From positions 1 to 17,608 of the forward strand of contig CAXYYO010000055.1 in assembly GCA_964293305.1 (NCBI GenBank): a DNA stretch of 17,608 bases, given 5' to 3'. The translations under genes were made by a program, and so were the position numbers. Positions within the stretch are counted from its first letter, which is position 1, and the number at the start of each line of letters is the position of its first letter. The notes under the pieces were generated by a model. The model searched no databases, had not been told where the DNA came from, and was given only the letters and a program-made list of their open reading frames with translations. Shown in pieces: positions 6,146 through 14,319 of the stretch. This DNA comes from CALAGJ01 sp964293305. Lineage in GTDB: Bacteria > Bacteroidota > Bacteroidia > Chitinophagales > Chitinophagaceae.

Positions 6146-9100
6146 TTAAAAATTAAAGTTAACACCAAAGGTTATGGTTCTTGCCTGTGGATATGCAGCA
6201 TAGTCAATACCTGCTGTTTCAGGTGCATCCCCACCGTTACTACTTACTTCCGGATCAAAGCCATAATACTTTGTAAGTACAGCTAAGTTTTGAACCTGTA
6301 AGTACAAACGTAAATTATTAAATACTTTCTTTGTTTTTGGTCTGATGCTATAACCTATACTTACAGTACGAAAACGAAAGAAAGATGCGTCTTCTAAAAA
6401 CATAGAAGAATTTTGTAAATAGTTTTGAAATACAAGTGATGCACGTGGTATGTCTGTTTGATCTCCGGGATTTTGCCAGCGATCATTTACAATTGTAGCA
6501 TTATTTGCATATACTTGAAAGAGATTGTAATCCTCATCCCAGCCCTCATCACTCCAGCCTAAAGTTTGATAGGTACCTCTTATAAGATTATATACTTTGT
6601 TTCCAACACTAAATTGTGTGACAATGGATGCGTCCCAGTTTTTATACTGAAAATTATGTGTCCAACCACCAAACCAATCTGGTATTGCTTTGCCTAACAC
6701 TTTTTCATCATTCTCATCTATTGCGCCATCTTTATTTAGGTCATTAAATACCGGATCTCCGTTATCGGGATTTACACCAAGATATTCTACACCAATAAAT
6801 GAACCCAACGATTCACCTACTTGTAGTACATGTGTGGGAAATAAATCTCTGTAAGCACTCAGTTGTTCACCATCCTGATACAATGAAAGTATCTCATTTT
6901 TAAGATAAGTAAAATTGAATGATGTATTCCAGGTAAAGTTTTTGTTTTTTACAATGTATGCATTTAAAGAAAATTCTACACCTGTATTGAGGATATTTCC
7001 TGCATTGCTAGTAATGCCAGGAAAGCCTGATGTAGCGGGCAATAAGGCTTGGGTAAGTAACTCTGTACGGTTGCCCCTAAAATACTCAATGCTACCACTC
7101 AGTTTACCATTCATTATTTCAAAGTCAGTACCAATATTTAGCATTTTATTTCGCTGCCAAGTAAGATCTGGATTGCCTAAATTCCGTGGTCTTAAACCAC
7201 TAACCCCATCATATACGGCTCCAGTCCAATTGCTACGATAATCAAAGTCTGCAATTTCCTGATCGCCTGTAAGGCCATAACTTACACGTAGTTTTAAACT
7301 ACTCAACCATTTTGAAGTACCAAAAAATTTCTCTTTACTTATTATCCATCCTGCTGAAAATGCTGGAAATAAACCCCATCTGCCATCAGGATCAAATCGA
7401 GATGACCCATCATACCTAGCACTAACAGAAAGCAAGTACCTACTATCATAAGCATAGTTTACTCTACCTATAAAAGAGGCTATACCCCAAAATGCGGGAT
7501 ATTCATCTATTGGCCTGCCTTGCACACTGGCTGCGCTACTTATGGTTTGTAATCCGCTGCCAGGTGGAAATCCAATACCAACTAATGATGTTTGATTGCT
7601 TCTAGTGCCTTGCATAGAAAAGCCACCCAATGCTGTTAGAGTAGATAAACCTTTTAACTCAGGCTGCCAGGTAAGCATATTCTCATTGATCCAAGTTGTA
7701 CTGCGATAAATGCCTTTTATAGCTTTACCACCAACAGCTTCAGCATCTGTAGTAATGGCTGCAAAAAACTGGTCGTCATTTAAATTACTATAATCTGTAG
7801 AAAAACTGCTGCGCAAACGAAGATTAGTTAATAATGCAGCTTCTGCAAACACAGTTCCAATGAAGCGATAGGAAGCTGTAATGGCTGTAATTTCTTTTGC
7901 ACTTTTTACCGGATTATCGCTAAGCCAAGATGCTTGATAGGCAGTATAATCACTGTATGTGCCTTCTTCATATACCGGTTGTAGTGGTGAAGCACCAATG
8001 GCATTTGTAACTATGCCGGTATAAGTGTTATCGTTAAAGCTTCTCTGATTCCTGGTATATGCAAAACTTGCATTTGCTCCTATTGTAATGCGGTCGCTTA
8101 CTTTGTTATCTACATTCATTCGAAAACTGCCTCGCTTGAATTGATTTTCTATTACAATTCCTTGCTGATCAAAATAATTTCCTGAAATAAAAAATCTTGT
8201 TTTTTCATTACCACCTCTGGCACTTAACTGTAGGTTGCTAATTGGCGCAGAGCGAAATATTTCATCTAACCAATTTGTGTTTACACCTGTAGCCCAGCTT
8301 TCTGGTAATGGATTGGTAAGTAATGCTGGATCGAAATCGTCACCAAATAATGATGGATCCTCATTGTACAATTTTAAATCTTGAGCACGGGCATCCTCTA
8401 TCAATTCTACAAACTCTGTACTGTTTAAAAAAGGAATAGTACGGGACACATTTTGGATACCAGTAAAACTGTTGAAACCAAATTCTGTTTTACCATTTCG
8501 GCCACGCTTTGTTGTAATCAATACTACACCATTTGCTGCTCTTGCACCATATTGTGCAGCACTACTTGCATCTTTTAATATTTCTATGCTTTCTATATCA
8601 TCAGGGTTTATATCTGAAATGCTACTTACATTTTGACCGCTGCCTTGGTCTTCTCCATCTGTATTGTACGATGTACTAAGAGATGAATTACTTTCACTTA
8701 TCATTGGTACTCCGTCCACCACGTATAAAGGATTACTTGCTCCACGAATGCTTACCAATAAACCAGCTCCTGGTGTGCCGGATGGTGATGTAACATTAAT
8801 GCCAGCTACTTTACCTTGTATGCTTTGTGCCAGGTTAGCTACGGGTTGATCTTTAAACTCTTTATTCCTTACTGAAGATATAGCACCGGTAATATCGCTT
8901 TTTTTCTGTCGTAGATAACCCGTAGTTACTACATCATTTAATGTGCTTATGGATTCTTCTAAAACGATATTGGCTACATTCCCCGACAGGGGTACAATTT
9001 TTTCTTTAAACCCAACGGCTGTACAAACCAATACAGCATTTGCCGAAGGCACAATAATTGAAAAACTGCCATCTGTAGCGGCACTCACACCTTGAGTGGT

Positions 9101-9244
9101 ACCTTGTATTGTAATGGTTGCAGCTGCCACGGGAACTCCCTTATTGTCTTTTACCGTTCCGGTAATAGATACTTGCTGCGCACTTGCCAAAGATGGCTGT
9201 AAACACAGAAGCATGGCGATGAAAAAAATTGATAATCGAAGCAT
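6146..9244 (-). CDS. SusC/RagA-family TonB-dependent outer membrane transporter
   Basis: A 1032-residue protein with a signal peptide (1-22, ending SLASAQQ). It has an N-terminal carboxypeptidase-D regulatory-like domain (about 25-111, ITGTVKDNKGVPVAAATITI), the junction LNDVVTTGYLRQKKSDITGA, and the plug domain (about 118-247) with SIRGASNPLYVVDGVPM and IEILKDASSAAQYGARAANG. A long beta-barrel ends in the aromatic residue Phe (TFGVNFNF), the usual outer membrane assembly signal. An EF-hand-like loop, DLNKDGAIDEND at 835-846, is typical of SusC. With SusD it forms a TonB-driven importer of oligomers. The ATG at 9244 gives a complete signal peptide. No Shine-Dalgarno sequence is seen; a near-consensus -7 box (TAGTTTTC, read on this strand) lies at 9273-9280. 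No hydrolase, SusE/F or sigma/anti-sigma pair adjoins it, so the substrate is unknown. Confidence 0.96.
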   Translation of the reverse strand: MLRLSIFFIAMLLCLQPSLASAQQVSITGTVKDNKGVPVAAATITIQGTTQGVSAATDGSFSIIVPSANAVLVCTAVGFKEKIVPLSGNVANIVLEESISTLNDVVTTGYLRQKKSDITGAISSVRNKEFKDQPVANLAQSIQGKVAGINVTSPSGTPGAGLLVSIRGASNPLYVVDGVPMISESNSSLSTSYNTDGEDQGSGQNVSSISDINPDDIESIEILKDASSAAQYGARAANGVVLITTKRGRNGKTEFGFNSFTGIQNVSRTIPFLNSTEFVELIEDARAQDLKLYNEDPSLFGDDFDPALLTNPLPESWATGVNTNWLDEIFRSAPISNLQLSARGGNEKTRFFISGNYFDQQGIVIENQFKRGSFRMNVDNKVSDRITIGANASFAYTRNQRSFNDNTYTGIVTNAIGASPLQPVYEEGTYSDYTAYQASWLSDNPVKSAKEITAITASYRFIGTVFAEAALLTNLRLRSSFSTDYSNLNDDQFFAAITTDAEAVGGKAIKGIYRSTTWINENMLTWQPELKGLSTLTALGGFSMQGTRSNQTSLVGIGFPPGSGLQTISSAASVQGRPIDEYPAFWGIASFIGRVNYAYDSRYLLSVSARYDGSSRFDPDGRWGLFPAFSAGWIISKEKFFGTSKWLSSLKLRVSYGLTGDQEIADFDYRSNWTGAVYDGVSGLRPRNLGNPDLTWQRNKMLNIGTDFEIMNGKLSGSIEYFRGNRTELLTQALLPATSGFPGITSNAGNILNTGVEFSLNAYIVKNKNFTWNTSFNFTYLKNEILSLYQDGEQLSAYRDLFPTHVLQVGESLGSFIGVEYLGVNPDNGDPVFNDLNKDGAIDENDEKVLGKAIPDWFGGWTHNFQYKNWDASIVTQFSVGNKVYNLIRGTYQTLGWSDEGWDEDYNLFQVYANNATIVNDRWQNPGDQTDIPRASLVFQNYLQNSSMFLEDASFFRFRTVSIGYSIRPKTKKVFNNLRLYLQVQNLAVLTKYYGFDPEVSSNGGDAPETAGIDYAAYPQARTITFGVNFNF

Positions 9245-9604
9245 AGTAAAAGTTTTTTCTGAAGTGAATTGCGAAAACTAACGCTGTAAATATGGTGAAA
9301 AACTACTAAGCTTATATAGTAATAATTTTTGTTTGAAGATTGGTGAGAAAATTGTTAAGAAATGCATAAATATTTTAATACGTTTAACCTTATCCACCCT
9401 TTGTATTTAACCCATATACTGTTGGAATTTTTTACAGAGCCGAAACCCTGGATATTTAAGCATTTTAGAACAATTTTCGATTTTCAATAGTTGACAATCA
9501 CTTAAGCCCAAAATGAGCCGCAAATAAGTATCTATATTGTGTTTCAACTTTTCTTTACAAAGTCAATAGCAATATCTAGGTTAAAAATTTATAATAATTA
9601 CATC
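9245..9604. other. Noncoding stretch between susC and the tRNA-Ser terminator
   Basis: About 360 AT-rich bases with no convincing gene. The part nearest susC should hold its promoter: a TAGTTTTC box at 9273-9280 (minus strand) is one base off TAnnTTTG but has no clear -33 partner. A TTGACA at 9491-9496 on the plus strand resembles a proteobacterial -35 box, which has no expected role here. I see no strong hairpin with a T-run and no repeat that I can support. Confidence 0.5.
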
Positions 9605-9639
9605 AAACAAAAAACCTCCTTTGTAATAGCAAAGGAGGT
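9605..9639 (-). terminator. Intrinsic terminator of the tRNA-Ser gene
   Basis: A perfect ten-base-pair stem (9614-9623 with 9630-9639, ACCTCCTTTG on the minus strand) around a six-base loop. On the minus strand it is followed by six T, G and three more T. It begins four bases after the tRNA 3' end, so it should end the short tRNA transcript. Confidence 0.92.
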
Positions 9640-9642
9640 AAG

Positions 9643-9727
9643 CGGAGAGCTAGGGATTCGAACCCCAGGACCTGTTACAGTCAACAGTTTTCAAGACTGC
9701 CGCAATCGACCACTCTGCCAGCTCTCC
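9643..9727 (-). tRNA. tRNA-Ser (anticodon UGA)
   Basis: The 85-base gene folds into a class II tRNA. The acceptor stem is GGAGAGC/GCTCTCC with discriminator G. The D arm is GCAGAGTGGTCGATTGC. The anticodon stem is GCAGT/ACTGT around the loop CTTGAAA, giving anticodon TGA, which reads UCA. A long variable arm contains CTG-TAA-CAG, as expected for serine, and the T arm carries TTCGAAT. The 3' CCA is not encoded and must be added after transcription. A promoter lies just upstream and a perfect terminator just downstream, so it is a single-gene unit. Confidence 0.96.
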
Positions 9728-9931
9728 GGGAGCAAAATAAGGGTTGCAGCTTCGACCTACCAAATATGGTTTGAATTTTTTTATTCTGAATTGGTTTTTT
9801 GGGAAAGAAGTATTGGTTGAAGAAAAATCTCATTATATGTAAACTCATTTAGATTTAGAAACTATTCACCTAATCGTGAATTAAATAGATCATGGTATTT
9901 TGTATTATTGTTAGCATATCAGTATTAAATA
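9728..9931. other. Intergenic stretch between tRNA-Ser and the permease-peptidase gene
   Basis: About 200 AT-rich bases with no gene. Next to the tRNA it holds the tRNA promoter. An inverted repeat ATTCAC/GTGAAT (9864-9869 and 9876-9881, six-base loop) lies about 50 bases after the stop of the permease gene, but it lacks a T-run on the minus strand, so it is at best a weak terminator. Confidence 0.4.
9733..9764 (-). promoter_or_regulatory. Probable promoter of tRNA-Ser
   Basis: Read on the minus strand: TTTG (9764-9761), a 20-base spacer, then TTATTTTG (9740-9733), one base off TAnnTTTG. The spacing fits the Bacteroidota layout of TTTG, 19-21 bases, TAnnTTTG. Transcription would start almost at the mature tRNA 5' end at 9727, leaving little or no leader. 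Confidence 0.5.
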
Positions 9932-12900
9932 TTAATTGCTTTGCATAAATAAGTTTCTAATCTTCTGATGATAAATCGGGTTGCTTACATTTAATATTTC
10001 ATTTATTAAATCGGTAGTAATGGGCATCAAAGAAGTATACTTGAATGAGAATAGAAAATTAGATAGTGCTTTATTAACAAGTTCTTCTCCGATAAGATTA
10101 CTAAGTTCAATCATTACTAAAGCGCCCTTTGAATAGGATATATGCGTACTGCCACTGCTCACTTTATACAGTGGCTCACTAGCAAAAAAACCCTTTTCTG
10201 CATGATACATTTGTTCATGAATTTTAAGTCGCTCATTCATTTTTTCTGTGCCATACAATTTTTTATACACCATCATTTCAGTGTACATGGCTAGTGTTTC
10301 CGTAAGCATGGCAGCACCTTGTCTGTTGTCCGGTATTATTTGACTACATCCCCACCATAGGTGAGATAGTTCATGACCCGCCAATTCATTTATAACATCT
10401 TGCTGTGTGTTCGTAGATATATTTGCATGAAATGTCATCTGCTCTGTCATGAAAATAGTGCCAGGGTATGCAGTGGCTGCAAAGCCTGATGTAAAAGAGG
10501 ACAATTCAGCAAATGTGACTGCTGGAAAAGGAAGGGGTCCGAAATTCTGGATACAATAATCTAAAGCAAGTTTTGAATTTTTGATTAATTGGTCAACATT
10601 TTCATTATGAGATGGGTGATAAAAAACAGATATTTTTATACCATTATGTATAGCCTTTTTCATTGCATACCTTGCACTGGATATGGCAAACCGAAACGGA
10701 ATAGGCTGGCCAGATGTATATTGATAAAAATTACGATTACCTTCTTTCCATTCTTTCACTAAAATGCCAGTGCCAATAGCCGTTTGGCCTTTTTCTGTTG
10801 ATAATACCATATTTAAGTTTATCAAATCTGGATATGATCTTGTGGTGTCTTCCAATTTCTTTAATGCTAATTGATGGCCCAATCCTCTTTTTTTACGTTC
10901 TGTGGAATCGTTAATCTCATTTTCAGATTGGTAACCAATACGCGGATAGTACCTACTTATACGCATAAATGAACCATTCTCAATAATGGCATTAAAAGGG
11001 TCATGACCGTTTATAGGTTTCCATTGATAGCTGATTATAAAATCAATTTTAGCAGTATCACCAGGAAGTAGCTTCTTTGATAGCTTAATTTCAGATAAGG
11101 TTTTCGTAATTGGAATGATTTCATTACCTGAAATATAATTTGCTTGTTGTATCGAAAATCCTTCTCCAAATTCTAACAAAATGCTTTCAACTGGTTTAGT
11201 GTTTTTATTATTAATGATGTAAAAGCCTTTTATACTGTAAGATTGACTGGAAGGGTATGCATCAATACTTGTTTTTACATCTGTTACTACTGGTTGTGGT
11301 ATTGATGTGTAATGCTTGTATTTATGCTCATATTGCCAAGCTTTTTTGAAAGTTGTTTCATTTGATTTGGGTTCATATCCATTTAAAAATGATAGACCTT
11401 GCAAAAGTGTTGCTATTGCCAAAAATGTTGCCGAAATGGAGTAAAATAAAATTTTCTTTCTACTGTAAAATAGTTTAGCAATAATTCCAAAAAATAAAAT
11501 TAGTGACAAACCAAAAAATTGCCTCTTGGCCAATAGAGCTATATAAGTTCCATATCCGATGAAATCACTGTAAGAGCCAGAGTACCCCGTAAAGAATCGA
11601 AGTAAGGGATTGGGTATGATATTTTTTGAAAGTGAAGTTGTTAGCAACAATGCAGCTAATAACGAAACCGCCAGAGCTATGTATTTATTGGGGAGGATAT
11701 GATTGAGGAGTAGCGTAAAAATACAAAAAAGTATTATGGGTGCGGTTGTAAACAATAACACACCGATATAGGCATTGGAACTAAAATTTGTATAACCATA
11801 TCCAATCTGAAAAAGTATTGCAAGGCAGATACTTGCAATGGTAAAAAATAGTTGTAAAACAATTACTGTCATGCTATGCCCAATAATGCTAACAAATGAA
11901 TAATATGTGGTACTTTCAATATTAAAAAACCTAGAGTCCTTACTTCGCCAAAAAATATCGTTGATGAAGTATGCCCCTGCTAGTATGCCAAGAAAATGAA
12001 GGTTTTCATTGATGGTTTCCGCCATTAAACCTGAGCTTGCATATTTAAGTGGTAGCCTAATTCCTTTTTCAATTTCTGCATACATCTCCATGCCTAAATA
12101 AAACAAAAGCAATAGGGTCGTAATAATCAATGGTATGTTTTTAAACAAGTATAGTAAATCGGTTTTAGCAAAGGAAATGATGGATTGAAACGCTGCTGGC
12201 TTGTTTTGATGTGTAATAGCTGTAAATACAGGCTTTTCATGAAGCGTGGCAGTTCCTTTTACTTCTCCTTCACTTTGTTTTTTACTTGTATGTTTTTTCC
12301 TATTTGAGGAGAAACTGAATTTCTTGTAATTTATAAATACCAATACTCCAGTGAATAAAAGTATGATGATACGGTTTAATAAAAAAACACCAGTCAAAGG
12401 AACTAATTGTTCGTTTCTCTGTACAGGTGTAAAATGGCTGCTTGCCGAAAAGTAGGCAGATAAACCAAAAGGATCTGTTATGGCAGAAATATTTTGTGCT
12501 ACTAATGATTGCGGACTTGAATTTGCCATAAAAGGCGAATTGGAAAAAATCATTGCAATCATATACGCTATGTAAATTAGCAAGCCACCGGTAGCCATCA
12601 GCAATTTGTTTTTGCTCGTCCATGCTAATCCTGCAAGTACACTACATATCAGCAAAGCATTTACGAAGCCAAATATCAGCAGTGGATATATGTAATACAG
12701 CAGATGAAATGAAGGACTCATATTTTCGTTGTGTCGAAAGAATTGCCCTAGAGCAAAACCAAGAATCATCACCAGAAAACAAAAAAAAGTTATGGTAATA
12801 AAAGATAATATTCTTCCACTGAAAAACTGCTGTTTTTTTATATCAGTACAATATAATATTGAATCAAAACGATTATCCCATTCTTTAAAAAGGAGATGAT

Positions 12901-13114
12901 ATGCTATTACAGTAGCTATAAAAATGATGCTGAGACTTAGCAATCCAATCATAAAACCTATGCTGTAAGGCGAATTTAGATAAACCCCTTCGCCTATAGT
13001 TAAATTAAACTGAAGACCAGAGAATATACCAATACCTATCAGTGCTACTAAGGCAATTATAAATGCTTTGCTTTTAAAATAAGTTGCAATATCAAACCGA
13101 AATATAATTGACAT
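9932..13114 (-). CDS. ABC-2 type permease fused to an M1-family metallopeptidase-like domain
   Basis: A 1060-residue protein. Residues about 15-265 and 310-575 are two clusters of transmembrane helices, resembling two tandem ABC-2 permease halves joined by a short basic, soluble linker. The rest is a large, probably extracytoplasmic region ending in an M1 peptidase-like domain. This carries HELSHLWWG at 914-922, a HEXXH zinc site with the third ligand probably Glu939 in LTETLAMY, and YSKGALVM, which resembles the M1 motif holding the catalytic Tyr. The usual GXMEN exopeptidase motif is not seen; its place is taken by GFAATAYPGTIFMTE (877-891). Permease-M1 fusions are known in Bacteroidota; their substrates are mostly unknown. 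The gene starts four bases after the ABC ATPase stop, so both form one transporter. Whether the peptidase is active is uncertain. Confidence 0.88.
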   Translation of the reverse strand: MSIIFRFDIATYFKSKAFIIALVALIGIGIFSGLQFNLTIGEGVYLNSPYSIGFMIGLLSLSIIFIATVIAYHLLFKEWDNRFDSILYCTDIKKQQFFSGRILSFITITFFCFLVMILGFALGQFFRHNENMSPSFHLLYYIYPLLIFGFVNALLICSVLAGLAWTSKNKLLMATGGLLIYIAYMIAMIFSNSPFMANSSPQSLVAQNISAITDPFGLSAYFSASSHFTPVQRNEQLVPLTGVFLLNRIIILLFTGVLVFINYKKFSFSSNRKKHTSKKQSEGEVKGTATLHEKPVFTAITHQNKPAAFQSIISFAKTDLLYLFKNIPLIITTLLLLFYLGMEMYAEIEKGIRLPLKYASSGLMAETINENLHFLGILAGAYFINDIFWRSKDSRFFNIESTTYYSFVSIIGHSMTVIVLQLFFTIASICLAILFQIGYGYTNFSSNAYIGVLLFTTAPIILFCIFTLLLNHILPNKYIALAVSLLAALLLTTSLSKNIIPNPLLRFFTGYSGSYSDFIGYGTYIALLAKRQFFGLSLILFFGIIAKLFYSRKKILFYSISATFLAIATLLQGLSFLNGYEPKSNETTFKKAWQYEHKYKHYTSIPQPVVTDVKTSIDAYPSSQSYSIKGFYIINNKNTKPVESILLEFGEGFSIQQANYISGNEIIPITKTLSEIKLSKKLLPGDTAKIDFIISYQWKPINGHDPFNAIIENGSFMRISRYYPRIGYQSENEINDSTERKKRGLGHQLALKKLEDTTRSYPDLINLNMVLSTEKGQTAIGTGILVKEWKEGNRNFYQYTSGQPIPFRFAISSARYAMKKAIHNGIKISVFYHPSHNENVDQLIKNSKLALDYCIQNFGPLPFPAVTFAELSSFTSGFAATAYPGTIFMTEQMTFHANISTNTQQDVINELAGHELSHLWWGCSQIIPDNRQGAAMLTETLAMYTEMMVYKKLYGTEKMNERLKIHEQMYHAEKGFFASEPLYKVSSGSTHISYSKGALVMIELSNLIGEELVNKALSNFLFSFKYTSLMPITTDLINEILNVSNPIYHQKIRNLFMQSN

Positions 13115-13118
13115 ACTG

Positions 13119-13991
13119 TTAATTTGATTGATTTAAAGTAGTGAAGTAAACATGCTCCAATGTTGGATTTATAGGCAGAAAACCCTCAGGTTGGTTTTCC
13201 GAAAAGACAGAAACCAGTATGTCCCTTTCAACTAATTGGCGGCTGATAACAGAGCTATCATTATGATTTAATGATGCGTCATTCTTCACATACTTTTTTG
13301 CCCATATTTTTCCCTCCAGTTCTGCAATCATTTTTGCAGGAATGCCTGTAGCTATGATGTTTCCCTTTTGCATCACAGCCATTTTGCTACAGAGGTTTCG
13401 CACATCTTCGACTAGATGTGTAGAAAGTATTACAATAATCTCCTCACTTATTTCGCTTAACAATGTATTAAACCGGTTTCTTTCTTCAGGATCAAGTCCT
13501 GCTGTTGGTTCATCAACAATAACAATTGATGGGTTGCCTAATAAAGCCTGTGCCACACCAAAACGTTGTTTCATCCCACCAGAAAAACTATGAACTGATT
13601 TTTTTTTGTACTCAGACAAGTTCACACGCTCCAATAAATCATCAATTTGGCTTTTCCGGCTCCTGCTATTTGTTACACCTTTAAGTTTTGCTAAATGTTC
13701 CAGTAAATCATACGCTGATACTTTTGGATATACTCCAAAATCTTGTGGCAAATAACCCAATGATTTTTTGATAAATTCTGGTTCTTTAATGATATCTATA
13801 CCATTAAATATGATACTTCCATTAGTTGGTTTTTGTAAACCAACAATTGTTTTCATGAGTGATGATTTGCCGGCACCATTTGGCCCAAGAAGACCAAACA
13901 TTCCGTTAGTAATTTCTAACGAAATATTGTTTAGTGCGTTTACATGCTTACCATAAGTGAGTGATAAGTGAGAGATTGTCAAAGTATTCAT
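13119..13991 (-). CDS. ABC transporter ATP-binding protein
   Basis: A 290-residue cytoplasmic ATPase with all ABC motifs: Walker A GPNGAGKS (36-43), Q-loop Gln83 in YLPQDFG, signature FSGGM (136-140), Walker B IVIVDE (156-161) with catalytic Glu161, D-loop AGLD, and switch His192 in STHLVED. The C-terminal part (about 220-290) is an extension of the type found in ABC-2 (exporter or natA-like) ATPases. It lies four bases before the permease-peptidase gene and must power that permease. The direction and substrate of transport are not evident. Upstream, 113 bases separate it from the Xre-type regulator gene on the same strand; a 13-base palindrome lies in that gap. Confidence 0.93.
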   Translation of the reverse strand: MNTLTISHLSLTYGKHVNALNNISLEITNGMFGLLGPNGAGKSSLMKTIVGLQKPTNGSIIFNGIDIIKEPEFIKKSLGYLPQDFGVYPKVSAYDLLEHLAKLKGVTNSRSRKSQIDDLLERVNLSEYKKKSVHSFSGGMKQRFGVAQALLGNPSIVIVDEPTAGLDPEERNRFNTLLSEISEEIIVILSTHLVEDVRNLCSKMAVMQKGNIIATGIPAKMIAELEGKIWAKKYVKNDASLNHNDSSVISRQLVERDILVSVFSENQPEGFLPINPTLEHVYFTTLNQSN

Positions 13992-14021
13992 TAAATATAA
14001 GTTTAGACAATAAAATGCCCT

Positions 14022-14034
14022 TGCAATGATTGCA
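14022..14034. promoter_or_regulatory. Operator-like palindrome upstream of the ABC ATPase gene
   Basis: TGCAATGATTGCA is a perfect dyad (six-base half-sites around one central base), 31 bases before the ATPase start codon and next to a run of T. It cannot form a useful hairpin because the loop would be a single base, so a protein-binding site is the better reading. The Xre-type regulator encoded just upstream is a candidate binder, by position only. Confidence 0.35.
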
Positions 14035-14104
14035 TTTTTTTTTGTGATGAATTAACTGTGAGTTTAGGCTGTTCCTAAGTATGAATTTCTAAGGTAAAGC
14101 TGTT

Positions 14105-14317
14105 TTAACCAGTATCATTTTTATACTCTAGAATATCGCCTGGCTGACATTGTAGAATTTTACAAATGGCTTCCATCGTATCAAATCGAATACCTTTTGC
14201 TTTACCTGTTTTTAATATAGATAAATTTGCCGGAGTTATATCTAATTTTTCAGCTAGTTCCTTGCTTTGCATTTTGCGCTTAGCAAGCATTACGTCTATG
14301 TTTACTATTATAGGCAT
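14105..14317 (-). CDS. Small Xre/Cro-type helix-turn-helix regulator
   Basis: From the ATG at 14317 the product has 71 residues and consists almost wholly of a helix-turn-helix of the Cro/C1 (YozG-like, HTH_26) type: MLAKRKMQSKELAEKLDI (10-27), then TPANLSILKTGKAKGIRF, and EAICKILQCQPGDILEY at the end. A longer frame reaching to 14428 is open, but its extra 37 residues overlap the preceding gene and do not resemble the family, so I choose 14317. The start follows the stop of the DUF2975 gene after two bases (TAG-CT-ATG), so translation is probably coupled. DUF2975 plus YozG-like regulator is a recurring pair in Bacteroidota and Firmicutes. It probably represses or activates its own unit and perhaps the ABC genes downstream. 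Confidence 0.9.
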   Translation of the reverse strand: MPIIVNIDVMLAKRKMQSKELAEKLDITPANLSILKTGKAKGIRFDTMEAICKILQCQPGDILEYKNDTG

Positions 14318-14319
14318 AG

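Noticed and set aside
6915..7241. Open frame on the plus strand inside susC
   Set aside because: Antisense to an intact, well-conserved susC; the same holds for the shorter frames at 8664-8849 and 9096-9281.
9491..9496. TTGACA, resembling a sigma-70 -35 box
   Set aside because: Bacteroidota promoters use TTG and TAnnTTTG; there is no gene placed to use it and no fitting downstream box.
9539..9820. Open frame of 93 codons on the plus strand
   Set aside because: It runs across the tRNA-Ser gene and its terminator on the opposite strand; its central residues are simply translated tRNA.
12300..12623. Second-frame open stretch inside the permease gene, same strand
   Set aside because: It overlaps fully the transmembrane part of the permease, whose frame is long and continuous; no start context or family match.
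13342..13956. Two plus-strand open frames opposite the ABC ATPase
   Set aside because: Antisense to conserved ABC motifs; typical shadow frames.
633..13999. Identical TTATATTTAATG leader before the YHS gene and the ABC ATPase gene
   Set aside because: Twelve AT-only-plus-start bases shared by two of many genes in AT-rich DNA can arise by chance; no other gene in the window shares it.
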